Shown: piece after piece, positions 25,270 to 32,864 of the stretch
Numbering within the stretch: the first letter of the stretch is position 1
Layout: each line of letters begins with the position of its first letter
NCBI RefSeq assembly: GCF_000017245.1
Contig: NC_009655.1
Coordinates: forward strand, 62,001-126,000
Length of the DNA stretch: 64,000 bases
Direction: 5' to 3'
Origin: Actinobacillus succinogenes 130Z
GTDB taxonomy: Bacteria; Pseudomonadota; Gammaproteobacteria; Enterobacterales; Pasteurellaceae
The notes under the pieces: model-generated
What the model was told of the DNA's origin: nothing
Databases searched by the model: none
Seen by the model: only the letters and a program-made list of their open reading frames with translations
Position numbers and translations under genes: made by a program

Positions 25270-25698
25270 TTATTCGACTTTTTTAATTGTCACCTTTTCG
25301 CCATCCAGTTTACTTAATGTTTCCAAGCCTGACGTAATTTTACCTAAATATACCAAGCCATTGGCATAACCGACGTGGGAATCGGTGTAAAAAACGGCAA
25401 GATTGCCCCACGGGGCGTAATAGGCGAGATCACCTCGGTTGCCTGCGTAACCTTTGGGACTGTCTGCGATGGAAAGTTTTTTTGGAATGCCCCGCCCGAT
25501 TTTTTCGCTGTCGGCATAGTCTTCCAGTTTCATGATTAGCGGCAGTTGATTGTAAAAATCACGTGCCGTTTGATTATCTGCAAGGGAAGCGGTGATTTTT
25601 TCGTGAGATTTTGCAAGTTGGATTTCAATGTTCATAAGCTGTCCTAATGTGTTCATTGTAGTGAAAAGTGCGGTTAAAAATAAGACAATTTTTTTCAT
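25270..25698 (-). CDS. Cyclophilin-like fold protein, probably exported
   Basis: A 142-residue protein with a hydrophobic N-terminus (MKKIVLFLTALFTTMNTLGQ), consistent with export, followed by a domain seen in proteins annotated as cyclophilin-like: LADNQTARDFYNQLPL, GDLAYYAPWGNLAVFYTD and YANGLVYLGKITSGL. It overlaps the acetyltransferase stop by ATGA (25695-25698), so the two are translationally coupled. Family members are often near hydrolases, reductases and acetyltransferases, as here. Prolyl isomerase activity is not established. Confidence 0.72.
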   Translation of the reverse strand: MKKIVLFLTALFTTMNTLGQLMNIEIQLAKSHEKITASLADNQTARDFYNQLPLIMKLEDYADSEKIGRGIPKKLSIADSPKGYAGNRGDLAYYAPWGNLAVFYTDSHVGYANGLVYLGKITSGLETLSKLDGEKVTIKKVE

Positions 25699-26252
25699 CG
25701 GATTTCCTTCAAAACTTTAGCGGGTACACCGCCGACAATAGCGTTGGACGGCACGTCTTTGGTTACAACGGCACCTGCGGCAACAATAGCATTTTCACCG
25801 ACGGTTACGCCAGATAAAATCGTTGCCCCTGCGCCAATCCACGCATTCTTTTTAATGACCACAGGTTTGAGGAGCACGCCACGACGCTGACTTGGGTCGG
25901 TTGGATGATCGACAGTGACAATATTAGCACGCGGTCCGATTAACACATCATCTTCCAAAGTGATGCCGCCCAAATCGGTCAGCATCACGGCAGTGTTGAT
26001 AAACACCCGTTTGCCGATGCGGATATTCGCCCCGAAATCGGTGTAAAGCGGCAAATTTACGTGCAGACTTTCATCGATTGCGTTGCCTGTCATTGCACTT
26101 AAAATCGACCGTATTTCCGCTTGGGTTTTGTAACCTGCATTCAGCGCAGCCACCAACGGCGCATTTTTAGCCACAATGTCGTGAATTTTTACGAATAATT
26201 CGCTGTTGCTAGCAATCAGTTGATTGATCGGAAGATTGAGTTTGGGATTCAT
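25695..26252 (-). CDS. Hexapeptide-repeat O-acetyltransferase (Maa/NodL-like)
   Basis: A 185-residue left-handed beta-helix enzyme using acetyl-CoA to acetylate a sugar or other hydroxyl. The hexapeptide region spans about 75-170 with IRIGKRVFINT, the catalytic His in VDHPTD and WIGAGATILSGVTVGENAIVAAGAVVTKDV. The N-terminal capping helices are atypical for maltose acetyltransferase, so the substrate is open. It follows the alpha/beta hydrolase gene after a 242-base spacer full of palindromes and overlaps the cyclophilin-like gene. Confidence 0.82.
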   Translation of the reverse strand: MNPKLNLPINQLIASNSELFVKIHDIVAKNAPLVAALNAGYKTQAEIRSILSAMTGNAIDESLHVNLPLYTDFGANIRIGKRVFINTAVMLTDLGGITLEDDVLIGPRANIVTVDHPTDPSQRRGVLLKPVVIKKNAWIGAGATILSGVTVGENAIVAAGAVVTKDVPSNAIVGGVPAKVLKEIR

Positions 26253-26276
26253 TTTTTACCTTTATGGGCGCTATTG

Positions 26277-26419
26277 CTTCCCCTCGCCCGCTTGCGGGAG
26301 AGGGTGAAGAAAATCCGTAAGGTTTTCGGCGGGAGAGGGTAATCAACATTTTCCCCCTCTCTCAGTCTGCTGATTCTGAACGAATCAGCAGACTGTCTCT
26401 CCCGTAAACGGGTAGAGGG
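26277..26419. repeat. REP-like palindromic cluster
   Basis: Contains CCCTCGCCCGCTTGCGGGAGAGGG-type arms near 26280-26302, a second GCGGGAGAGGGT copy, and a nested element: a perfect 14-bp stem CAGTCTGCTGATTC (26363-26376) with its complement at 26382-26395, enclosed by CCCTCT and AGAGGG outer arms. Such sequences resemble dispersed REP-type repeats of proteobacteria and are unlike anything else in the window. Confidence 0.75.
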
Positions 26420-26441
26420 ATGTTTGAAAGCCTTACGCACA

Positions 26442-26488
26442 ACAAGCGGTGAAATTTTGCAAATTTTTTGCAAAATCCGACCGCTTGT
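26442..26488 (-). terminator. Terminator made of Actinobacillus pleuropneumoniae-type uptake sequences
   Basis: ACAAGCGGT (26442-26450) and ACCGCTTGT (26480-26488) face each other around ATTTTGCAAA/TTTGCAAAAT, a second perfect stem. It follows the alpha/beta hydrolase stop. ACAAGCGGT is the core of the uptake sequence of the Actinobacillus pleuropneumoniae clade, not of the Haemophilus clade used elsewhere here. Confidence 0.8.
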
Positions 26489-26494
26489 ATCGCC

Positions 26495-27631
26495 TTATTT
26501 CAACTTTGCTTTAAAAAACGCTTCAAATTTGTCGTAAGGAATTTTGCCTGCCACGTCATCGTACAAATCGGTATGCGACGCATTCGGCACAATTACCAGC
26601 TCTTTGTCTTTACTGCCCAAGGCTTTGAAGGTATCTTCGCCAAAGTAGCGTGAGTGCGCTTTTTCACCGTGTACCACCAACACCGGCGCCTTCAATTCCG
26701 CCGCATATTGCAGAATAGGCATATTGACGAAAGGCAAAAACGCGGTAGTTGTCCACGAATGTTCAGGGTTTGAGTTTACCGAACGAGGGTGGAAGCCACG
26801 CTCTGTGCGGTAAAAATTCGCATATTCCGCCACGAATTTCGGCGTTTCTGCCGTAATGTCTTTTTTCGGATCGAGATTGTTCGCCGGTAATAAGGCGGCG
26901 TAGCCGTCTTTCATCGCTTCCCAGCGGGCATTGTTAAGCCCTTCTTTCATTTTGTAACGCGCTTCTGCCGTTTGCGCAGGCACTCGGTCATACTGTCCTT
27001 TCGGATCTAATTTGATTTCATAACCATTGGCGTTCACACGGGTCATATCGTACATGGTGCTGACCGCAACGGCTTTCACACGAGTGTCTGAAATCGCCGC
27101 ATTTAGCGCAAAACCGCCCCAGCCGCAGATGCCTAAAATACCGATTTTTTCACGATCTACATTATCCAGCGAACCTAAAAAATCCACTGCCGCAGAGAAG
27201 TCTTCGGTGTTGATTTCAGGCGAAGGCACATTACGCGGCATGCCTGAACTTTCGCCCGTGTACGAGCCGTCAAATGCCATGGTGACAAAACCACGTTCCG
27301 CCATATGTTGTGCATACAAGCCCGAACTTTGTTCTTTCACCGCGCCAAACGGACCGCTCACCGCAATCGCCGCTAACTTGCCTTGAGCGTTTTTCGGCAC
27401 ATACAAATCGCCCACCAAGATAATGCCGTAGCGATTTTTAAAGGTGACTTTGCGGTGTTCCACTTTATCTGATTTCGGGAAAATTTTGTCCCATTCTTGC
27501 GTAAGTTGAATGCTTTGCACAGGCACTTCAACTGCCGCTGCGTTTTGCGGTAATGCTGCCATTGCGGACGCTCCTAATAAGGTTGAACTGAATATCAATG
27601 CCGACGTTAAGGTTTTGAGTTTAAATTTCAT
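26495..27631 (-). CDS. Exported alpha/beta hydrolase
   Basis: A 378-residue secreted hydrolase. I use ATG 27631, preceded by AAGGAAAATCC, because it begins a clean signal peptide (MKFKLKTLTSALIFSSTLLGASAMA); an upstream ATG at 27658 adds nine residues. The mature part has GDLYVP and AVSGPFGAVKEQ (oxyanion region), the nucleophile-elbow region GILGICGWGGFALNAA (Cys or a nearby residue takes the place of Ser), and C-terminal VVHGEKAHSRYF and NASHTDLYD for Asp and His. The GICGWGG elbow suggests a cysteine nucleophile as in dienelactone hydrolases. Substrate unknown. Confidence 0.78.
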   Translation of the reverse strand: MKFKLKTLTSALIFSSTLLGASAMAALPQNAAAVEVPVQSIQLTQEWDKIFPKSDKVEHRKVTFKNRYGIILVGDLYVPKNAQGKLAAIAVSGPFGAVKEQSSGLYAQHMAERGFVTMAFDGSYTGESSGMPRNVPSPEINTEDFSAAVDFLGSLDNVDREKIGILGICGWGGFALNAAISDTRVKAVAVSTMYDMTRVNANGYEIKLDPKGQYDRVPAQTAEARYKMKEGLNNARWEAMKDGYAALLPANNLDPKKDITAETPKFVAEYANFYRTERGFHPRSVNSNPEHSWTTTAFLPFVNMPILQYAAELKAPVLVVHGEKAHSRYFGEDTFKALGSKDKELVIVPNASHTDLYDDVAGKIPYDKFEAFFKAKLK

Positions 27632-27806
27632 TGGATTTTCCTTATATCTAAAATTCATTATTTTGTTTCGATGGGGGCATTATAGGTCCTCTATTGCGAC
27701 AAGAAAATCAACAAAACAAGAATAGACTATTCTCAATATAAGAACAATAAAGCAAAAATAATCCCAAAATTCCCTTGAAAAATCACCGAAGGCTCGTAAT
27801 ATCATT

Positions 27807-27842
27807 AAAAGTGCGGTCAAAAAACCGACAGTTTTTTAATTT
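27807..27842 (+). repeat. 36-base direct repeat, copy 2
   Basis: Near-identical to 24332-24367 (two differences), same orientation, located just upstream of rarA. Together the copies bracket the HXXEE, cyclophilin-like, acetyltransferase and hydrolase genes. Confidence 0.8.
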
Positions 27843-27886
27843 GTTACCGCGCTGCAGGCATTCATCCTTCGTTCATTGGAGCACAT

Positions 27887-29206
27887 ATGAGTACGCAACC
27901 GTCCCTATTTGAAAATCCGGAAAATCAACCGCTCGCCGCGCGCCTGCGTCCCGAACGGTTGGAGGAATTCGCCGGTCAACCCCATCTATTGGGCGAAGGC
28001 AAAGTATTGCGTCGTTTAATCGAAAACGATCAAATTTCCTCCATGATTTTCTGGGGACCGCCCGGCGTGGGGAAAACCACTTTGGCACAAATTATCGCAA
28101 ACAGTACCCAGGCGGGATTTATCGAATTTTCCGCCGTCACCAGCGGCATTAAAGACATTCGCGCCATTATGCAGCAGGCGGAACAAAACCGTCGGTACGG
28201 CGCCAAAACCATCGTGTTTGTGGACGAAATTCACCGTTTCAACAAGGCGCAACAGGATGCTTTTCTGCCTTTCGTGGAAAAAGGCAGCATCGTGCTGATT
28301 GGCGCCACCACCGAAAATCCGTCCTTTGAAATTAACGGCGCGTTATTGTCCCGCTGTAAAGTATTTGTGTTGCAACCGCTGGAAACGGCGGATATTGTCA
28401 AGCTGTTACAACGTGCGCTGACGGCACCCAAAGGGTTCGGGCATCTGCGGGTTAACATGCAGTCCGATATGTTGGAAGTACTGGCCAATTTTGCCAACGG
28501 CGACGCCCGCTCGGCGTTATCCACCTTAGAAATGGTGGTACTGAACGGCGAACATCAGGGTAACGCCGTCACCGTCACGGAAGAAACGCTCAGCCAGTGT
28601 TTGTCCCGTAAAACTCTGTTGTACGATAAAAAAGGCGAGGAACATTACAATTTGATTTCCGCCCTGCACAAATCCATGCGCAATTCCGATGCGGATGCGG
28701 CGGTGTATTGGCTGGCTCGCATGCTGGAAGCGGGTGAAGATCCCCTTTATGTGGCACGACGCATTACCCGCTTTGCCAGTGAAGACGTGGGACTGGCGGA
28801 TCCGCGTGCGCTGGAAATCTGTATTGCGGCGTATCAGGCGTGCCATTTCATCGGCATGCCGGAATGCAGCGTGCATTTAACCCAGGCGGTGGTGTATTTG
28901 TCGCTGGCGCCGAAATCCAACGCTATCGATATGGCATATCACCAAGCCCGCAAAGACGCGCTAACTCAGCTTGCGGATCCGGTGCCGTTACATATTCGCA
29001 ATGCACCGACCAAGCTGATGAAAGAACTGGATTACGGCAAAGGCTACGAATTCGCTCATCATTACGAAGACAAACTTACAACAATGCAATGCCTGCCGGA
29101 TTCACTGCTCGGTAGAGAATATTACCGTCCGACGGAACAGGGGCTGGAAGGTCGGTTTAAAAATCGTTTAGCCGAAATCAAGCAATGGAAGAAAAGCCAT
29201 GGTTAA
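27887..29206 (+). CDS. rarA: Replication-associated recombination protein A (AAA+ ATPase)
   Basis: Clamp-loader-like AAA+ ATPase (MgsA) that acts at stalled replication forks. The 439-residue protein has Walker A GPPGVGKTTLAQ at about 57, Walker B IVFVDEIHRF, the sensor region GATTENPSFE and the MgsA C-terminal domain with AVVYLSLAPKSNA and NAPTKLMKELDYGKGYEFAHHY. Length matches E. coli RarA (447). It usually sits near lolA and serS; neither is here, so the local order differs. Confidence 0.96.
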   Translation: MSTQPSLFENPENQPLAARLRPERLEEFAGQPHLLGEGKVLRRLIENDQISSMIFWGPPGVGKTTLAQIIANSTQAGFIEFSAVTSGIKDIRAIMQQAEQNRRYGAKTIVFVDEIHRFNKAQQDAFLPFVEKGSIVLIGATTENPSFEINGALLSRCKVFVLQPLETADIVKLLQRALTAPKGFGHLRVNMQSDMLEVLANFANGDARSALSTLEMVVLNGEHQGNAVTVTEETLSQCLSRKTLLYDKKGEEHYNLISALHKSMRNSDADAAVYWLARMLEAGEDPLYVARRITRFASEDVGLADPRALEICIAAYQACHFIGMPECSVHLTQAVVYLSLAPKSNAIDMAYHQARKDALTQLADPVPLHIRNAPTKLMKELDYGKGYEFAHHYEDKLTTMQCLPDSLLGREYYRPTEQGLEGRFKNRLAEIKQWKKSHG

Positions 29207-29355
29207 GCGGTAAAAAACAAAACGAATTCCGACCGCACTTTATGCCGTTTTAGCTTCCCGGCGAAAGAAATATTTTTTCCTCGTCGAATAATCCCTGCTT
29301 CATTTCTACGCTGATTTTAAGCTAAAATAGCATTTTTTTTGACCTGAGAACCCTT

Positions 29356-30300
29356 ATGTTTTTGAAAACGCCTCTTCCCGTTAATTATTTCAGTATTGTA
29401 TTAGGGCTTGCCGCACTGGGATTGGCATGGCGTTACGGGGCGTCGGTAGCGCTGTTTCCCGCGTGGGTCGGTGAAACCGTTATCGCTGCGGCGGGCTTGA
29501 TATGGCTGGGATTAATGACAGCGTACGGTTATAAATGGGTGAAATTTCCTGAAACGGCGCAATCGGAACTCACCCATCCGATTACCGGCAGTTTCGTCAG
29601 TCTGGTGCCGATTACCACGCTGTTAATTTGTGTCGGAATCCGACCGCACTTTTCCTCTTTGAGCACAGTCTTGCTGGTGTTCGGCATTATCGGACAACTC
29701 GGTTTTTCCGCTTATTTCACGGCACGCCTCTGGCAGGGAACTCATCCGGCGGAAGCCACCACACCCGCCTTATATTTGCCTACCGTCGCCACCAATTTTG
29801 TCAGTACCATCGCTTTAGGCGACATCGGGCTGAAAGATTTCGGTATGATTTTCCTCGGTGCCGGCATTTTCAGCTGGTTCTTTATCGACGGTGCGATTCA
29901 ACAACGGTTGCGCAACCTGACGGCGATACCGAACGCAGTACGTCCCGCCCTCGGCATTCAATTTGCGCCGGCAATTGTGGGCTGTGCCGCTTATTTGTCG
30001 GTAAACGGCGGTGAAATTGACACCTTCGCCAAATTGCTGATTGGCTACAGTCTGTTGCAATTTTTATTTTTAGCCCGTTTATTTCCATGGATAGCGCAAC
30101 ACGGCGTCAGCTTGTCTTACTGGGCGTTTTCATTCGGATTGGCGTCCATGGCAGGCGTCGGTTTGCGGATTTATCACGGCGTTGAAAACCAGCCTTTCGG
30201 TTGGCTGGGATACGTCATGTTTGTAGTTGGCACCACATTTATCGCATTATTAACGGCCGGCACGCTTTGGTTAATGGTGAAAAAAATACGCCGAACCTAA
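29356..30300 (+). CDS. tehA: TehA/SLAC1-family membrane transporter
   Basis: A 314-residue inner-membrane protein with about ten hydrophobic segments, starting LPVNYFSIVLGLAALGLAWRYG, which closely resembles Haemophilus TehA (N-terminus FPTGYFGIPLGLAALSLAW). Family members are trimeric anion channels; TehA gives tellurite resistance when overexpressed. The usual partner methyltransferase gene tehB is not adjacent. An uptake sequence lies inside the gene near 29641-29651. Confidence 0.85.
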   Translation: MFLKTPLPVNYFSIVLGLAALGLAWRYGASVALFPAWVGETVIAAAGLIWLGLMTAYGYKWVKFPETAQSELTHPITGSFVSLVPITTLLICVGIRPHFSSLSTVLLVFGIIGQLGFSAYFTARLWQGTHPAEATTPALYLPTVATNFVSTIALGDIGLKDFGMIFLGAGIFSWFFIDGAIQQRLRNLTAIPNAVRPALGIQFAPAIVGCAAYLSVNGGEIDTFAKLLIGYSLLQFLFLARLFPWIAQHGVSLSYWAFSFGLASMAGVGLRIYHGVENQPFGWLGYVMFVVGTTFIALLTAGTLWLMVKKIRRT

Positions 30301-30334
30301 CTGAAGCGGATTGAAATAAACGAATATATTTATG

Positions 30335-30841
30335 CTACTCATCCAGACAACGGCGGATGGTGTTTAGCAAAATATCCACCATAACCTCCGGACTTTCTTG
30401 GCGTCCGCGTTTTATCCATTCGTCCAGCGAACCGAAACAAATTCCCATCATGATAGCGCTTTGGAATGCCTGTTCGTTGGATTGTTCGGGCTTTGCACCG
30501 ATAACGAAAGCAAAATAACGCAAAAACAGATGGGAAAGCCCCTGCGAATACAATAAATCCAACACATCGCCCAATTCGTCCGTCACGGAAAACAAACCGA
30601 GCAGGCGTTCCCGCACGGTATCCGCATGCAGAGCCGTAAAAGATGTCATTGCGCGCTCGTACAAATGTTTTATTAATACATCTTCCTTCGATTCGAAGTT
30701 GCGATAAAAGGAAATCCGGCTGACGCCTGCCAGCGCGGTAATCTCGGTAATACTGATATTATCGAAGCTTTTCTTCTTCATCAGGCGGATAAGCGCCTCG
30801 GTGATACTCTCTTTCACCACAAAGTTCACGGTTTTTTTCAT
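30335..30841 (-). CDS. TetR/AcrR-family transcriptional regulator
   Basis: A 168-residue regulator; the N-terminal helix-turn-helix is ITEALIRLMKKKSFDNISITEITALAGVSRISFYRNF (listed as consecutive parts: helix to about 25, recognition helix GVSRISFYRNF at about 40). The C-terminal part is a ligand-binding helical domain of unknown specificity. It is divergent from a small glycine-zipper lipoprotein gene; the spacer contains a perfect palindrome and half sites, most likely its own operator. Confidence 0.85.
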   Translation of the reverse strand: MKKTVNFVVKESITEALIRLMKKKSFDNISITEITALAGVSRISFYRNFESKEDVLIKHLYERAMTSFTALHADTVRERLLGLFSVTDELGDVLDLLYSQGLSHLFLRYFAFVIGAKPEQSNEQAFQSAIMMGICFGSLDEWIKRGRQESPEVMVDILLNTIRRCLDE

Positions 30842-30843
30842 AC

Positions 30844-30942
30844 TGTTACAAATTCCTGATTCTGTTTCAGTTAGAGAAAGATGTATTGACTAAGTTCCCA
30901 CAATATCTAAAATATTATCCGTCAAATGTTACATTTGTAACA
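30844..30942. promoter_or_regulatory. Probable TetR operator region
   Basis: A perfect 16-base palindrome TGTTACATTTGTAACA at 30927-30942 lies upstream of the lipoprotein gene. A half site TGTTACA at 30844-30850 and a variant TGTTTCA at 30863-30869 lie next to the regulator start. The same CTGTTACAAA...TGTTTCAG arrangement recurs at 31261-31289 before the second glycine-zipper gene. Confidence 0.7.
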
Positions 30943-30973
30943 GATTTTATATGTATAACTCGGAGAGTAAATA

Positions 30974-31177
30974 ATGAAAAAAACATGGTTGAAAGGATTA
31001 ATGATTGTTGCCGTCGCAACATCCGTTTCCGCTTGCGGATTACACGGTCAACAGCGCGATACGGCGACCGGTGCGTTAATCGGCGGGGTAGCGGGCAATT
31101 TAATCGGCGGTAACACCGTATCCACCGTTGCCGGCGCGGCGTTAGGCGGCGTAGTCGGCAGCCAGTGGAACCGTTAA
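30974..31177 (+). CDS. Glycine-zipper small lipoprotein
   Basis: A 67-residue protein with a signal peptide and lipobox VSAC (Cys21), so probably a lipoprotein. The mature part is a glycine zipper: GALIGGVAGNLIGG then VAGAALGGVVGSQW, capable of forming two packed membrane helices. The same domain occurs in outer-membrane lipoproteins such as SlyB and OsmB. It shares the zipper and the end GVVGSQWN with the gene at 31402-31728, so the two are paralogues. A ribosome binding site GGAGAG precedes the ATG. Confidence 0.8.
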   Translation: MKKTWLKGLMIVAVATSVSACGLHGQQRDTATGALIGGVAGNLIGGNTVSTVAGAALGGVVGSQWNR

Positions 31178-31260
31178 TGACTAAAATAAAAAAGGAGCGA
31201 TAATAAACAGAAAGGGAGCTTATCAACCGATCAGGCTAAAAGTTCAAAAATTTTTTCATT

Positions 31261-31289
31261 CTGTTACAAAACCTATCTATTTGTTTCAG
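31261..31289. promoter_or_regulatory. Second putative TetR half-site pair
   Basis: TGTTACA (31262-31268) and TGTTTCA (31282-31288) repeat the arrangement seen beside the TetR gene, upstream of the second glycine-zipper gene. Confidence 0.5.
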
Positions 31290-31401
31290 TACGGTTTTTC
31301 CGGCTTGACGAATTTTCTTTAAATGCGCAGAATGAGCTCGTCAAAGTCGGTAGCCAAAATGGCATAACCGAAAATAACAATAATATTTTAAGGGGTTTAT
31401 T

Positions 31402-31728
31402 ATGAAATCAATCATCGCAAAAGGCTTGTTCGTCGCATTATTATCGACGTCGGTTTCGGCGCATGCCTTAAGCCGTTCGCAACACGATACCGCCGTAGGT
31501 GCCGTATTAGGCGGCGTAGCAGGTGCCGTCATAGGAAATGATATTACGTCAACCGTTGCCGGTGCGGCGTTAGGCGGCGTAGTGGGAAGTCAGTGGAATG
31601 CTAAGGATCGTCACCGTCATCGTCATTACGACCGCGACCGTCGTCACTATCGTTCCGATCGTCATAAAGTCCGTCATCATGATCGGCGACCGTCCCGTCA
31701 TTATCGACACCACCGCCGTCACGATTAA
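31402..31728 (+). CDS. Glycine-zipper protein with His/Arg-rich tail
   Basis: A 108-residue protein with a cleavable signal peptide (MKSIIAKGLFVALLSTSVSAHA) but no lipobox Cys. Residues about 30-67 form the glycine zipper (GAVLGGVAGAVIGN, VAGAALGGVVGSQW); from about 68 the chain is almost wholly His, Arg, Asp and Tyr (for example DRHRHRHYDRD and HYRHHRRHD). Such a tail could bind metal ions or nucleic acid or polyanions such as lipopolysaccharide. Function unknown. It is probably co-regulated with the lipoprotein at 30974. Confidence 0.75.
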   Translation: MKSIIAKGLFVALLSTSVSAHALSRSQHDTAVGAVLGGVAGAVIGNDITSTVAGAALGGVVGSQWNAKDRHRHRHYDRDRRHYRSDRHKVRHHDRRPSRHYRHHRRHD

Positions 31729-31734
31729 TCGCCC

Positions 31735-31767
31735 AAAATCCCCGTTCAGAATTTAACGGGGATTTTT
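31735..31767 (+). terminator. Terminator after the second glycine-zipper gene
   Basis: AAAATCCCCGTT (31735-31746) pairs with AACGGGGATTTT (31755-31766), followed by TGG and a T-rich run. It directly follows the stop codon. Confidence 0.85.
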
Positions 31768-31913
31768 GGTTTTCTCGCCGCTGAAAAAACAAGATAAAAT
31801 CCGACCGCACTTTTCACCTTATTTATTCGTCTGCCTCAGATATTCCGTTAAACTGGATCTCTCGGTCGATAATTCATAAAATAGTCATCATCTATTCTTA
31901 AAATCAGAACAAT

Positions 31914-32819
31914 ATGAGCAACAAACTCGATTCGTTAAAATACTTTTGTCTGGCGGCGGAAACCCTGAATTTCCGTGAAGCGGCGAGCCGATTGGCGATT
32001 TCGCCTTCCGTTATCACCCGCGTTATCAATGAATTGGAAAACGAATTGGGCGAACAGCTGTTCAAACGAAATACCCGGAATATACGGCTGACCAGCTTCG
32101 GCGAACAATTTCTGCCCAAAGCCCAACAACTGTTGACGGACAGCGAAAATCTGTTCCGCATGGGGAAAACCCCGAATGACGATTTGGCGGGCATCGTACG
32201 TATCACAGTGCCGGCATGGCGTGAAAACGACTTAATAATTCGCGAATTACTGAACGCACTTGATGATCATCCCGAAATCGTGCTGGATTGGCGGGAGGAT
32301 ATGGGTAAACTGGACATGATTGAAGACCGAATCGACATCGGCTTACGTATCGGTGCGGAACCGGATCAAGATTTTGTCGTGCGGAAAATTGCGGATGTGG
32401 GCGATATTCTGGTGACTTCGCCGAAATTATTGGAGACTGTCGGTACGCCGCGGAATTTTGAAGATTTCCAGCGCCGCTTTCCTTTCGCGCAACCGATTAA
32501 TCCGAATACCGGACGCGCCTGGAATCTGCCGTTAAATGAAAACGTGGCTCTGATCCCGCGCAATATCGCTTTTCACTCCGTAGATAATTACAGCGCCCTG
32601 CAAGCCATTTTAATCGGGAAATGCGCCGGTTTAGTCAGTGACTTTATGGCGAAACCGTTGCTTGCCGACGGACAACTGGTTCGACTTTTCCCTGAAATAG
32701 AGATCGATAAATGGCAGTTGTTTCTTTACCGTCCTTATCAAGCCATTACGCCGGCACGGGTGTTAAAAGTATTTGATTTAATGACCGCTATTCTGCGCAA
32801 TATTTTCAATCCCGAATAA
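31914..32819 (+). CDS. LysR-family transcriptional regulator
   Basis: A 301-residue LysR regulator: N-terminal helix-turn-helix (LNFREAASRLAISPSVITRVINELENELGE region, about 17-46), then an effector-binding domain with the typical IDIGLRIG. It is convergent with the Bcr-type efflux gene and shares an uptake-sequence terminator with it. Targets unknown. Confidence 0.88.
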   Translation: MSNKLDSLKYFCLAAETLNFREAASRLAISPSVITRVINELENELGEQLFKRNTRNIRLTSFGEQFLPKAQQLLTDSENLFRMGKTPNDDLAGIVRITVPAWRENDLIIRELLNALDDHPEIVLDWREDMGKLDMIEDRIDIGLRIGAEPDQDFVVRKIADVGDILVTSPKLLETVGTPRNFEDFQRRFPFAQPINPNTGRAWNLPLNENVALIPRNIAFHSVDNYSALQAILIGKCAGLVSDFMAKPLLADGQLVRLFPEIEIDKWQLFLYRPYQAITPARVLKVFDLMTAILRNIFNPE

Positions 32820-32821
32820 GC

Positions 32822-32864
32822 AAAAGTGCGGTCGAAAAAACATTTATTTTTCGACCGCACTTTT
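32822..32864. terminator. 18-bp inverted uptake-sequence terminator
   Basis: A perfect 18-bp stem (32822-32839 with 32847-32864) of two opposing uptake sequences. It lies between convergent genes and its right arm encodes the last residues of the efflux protein. Confidence 0.85.
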
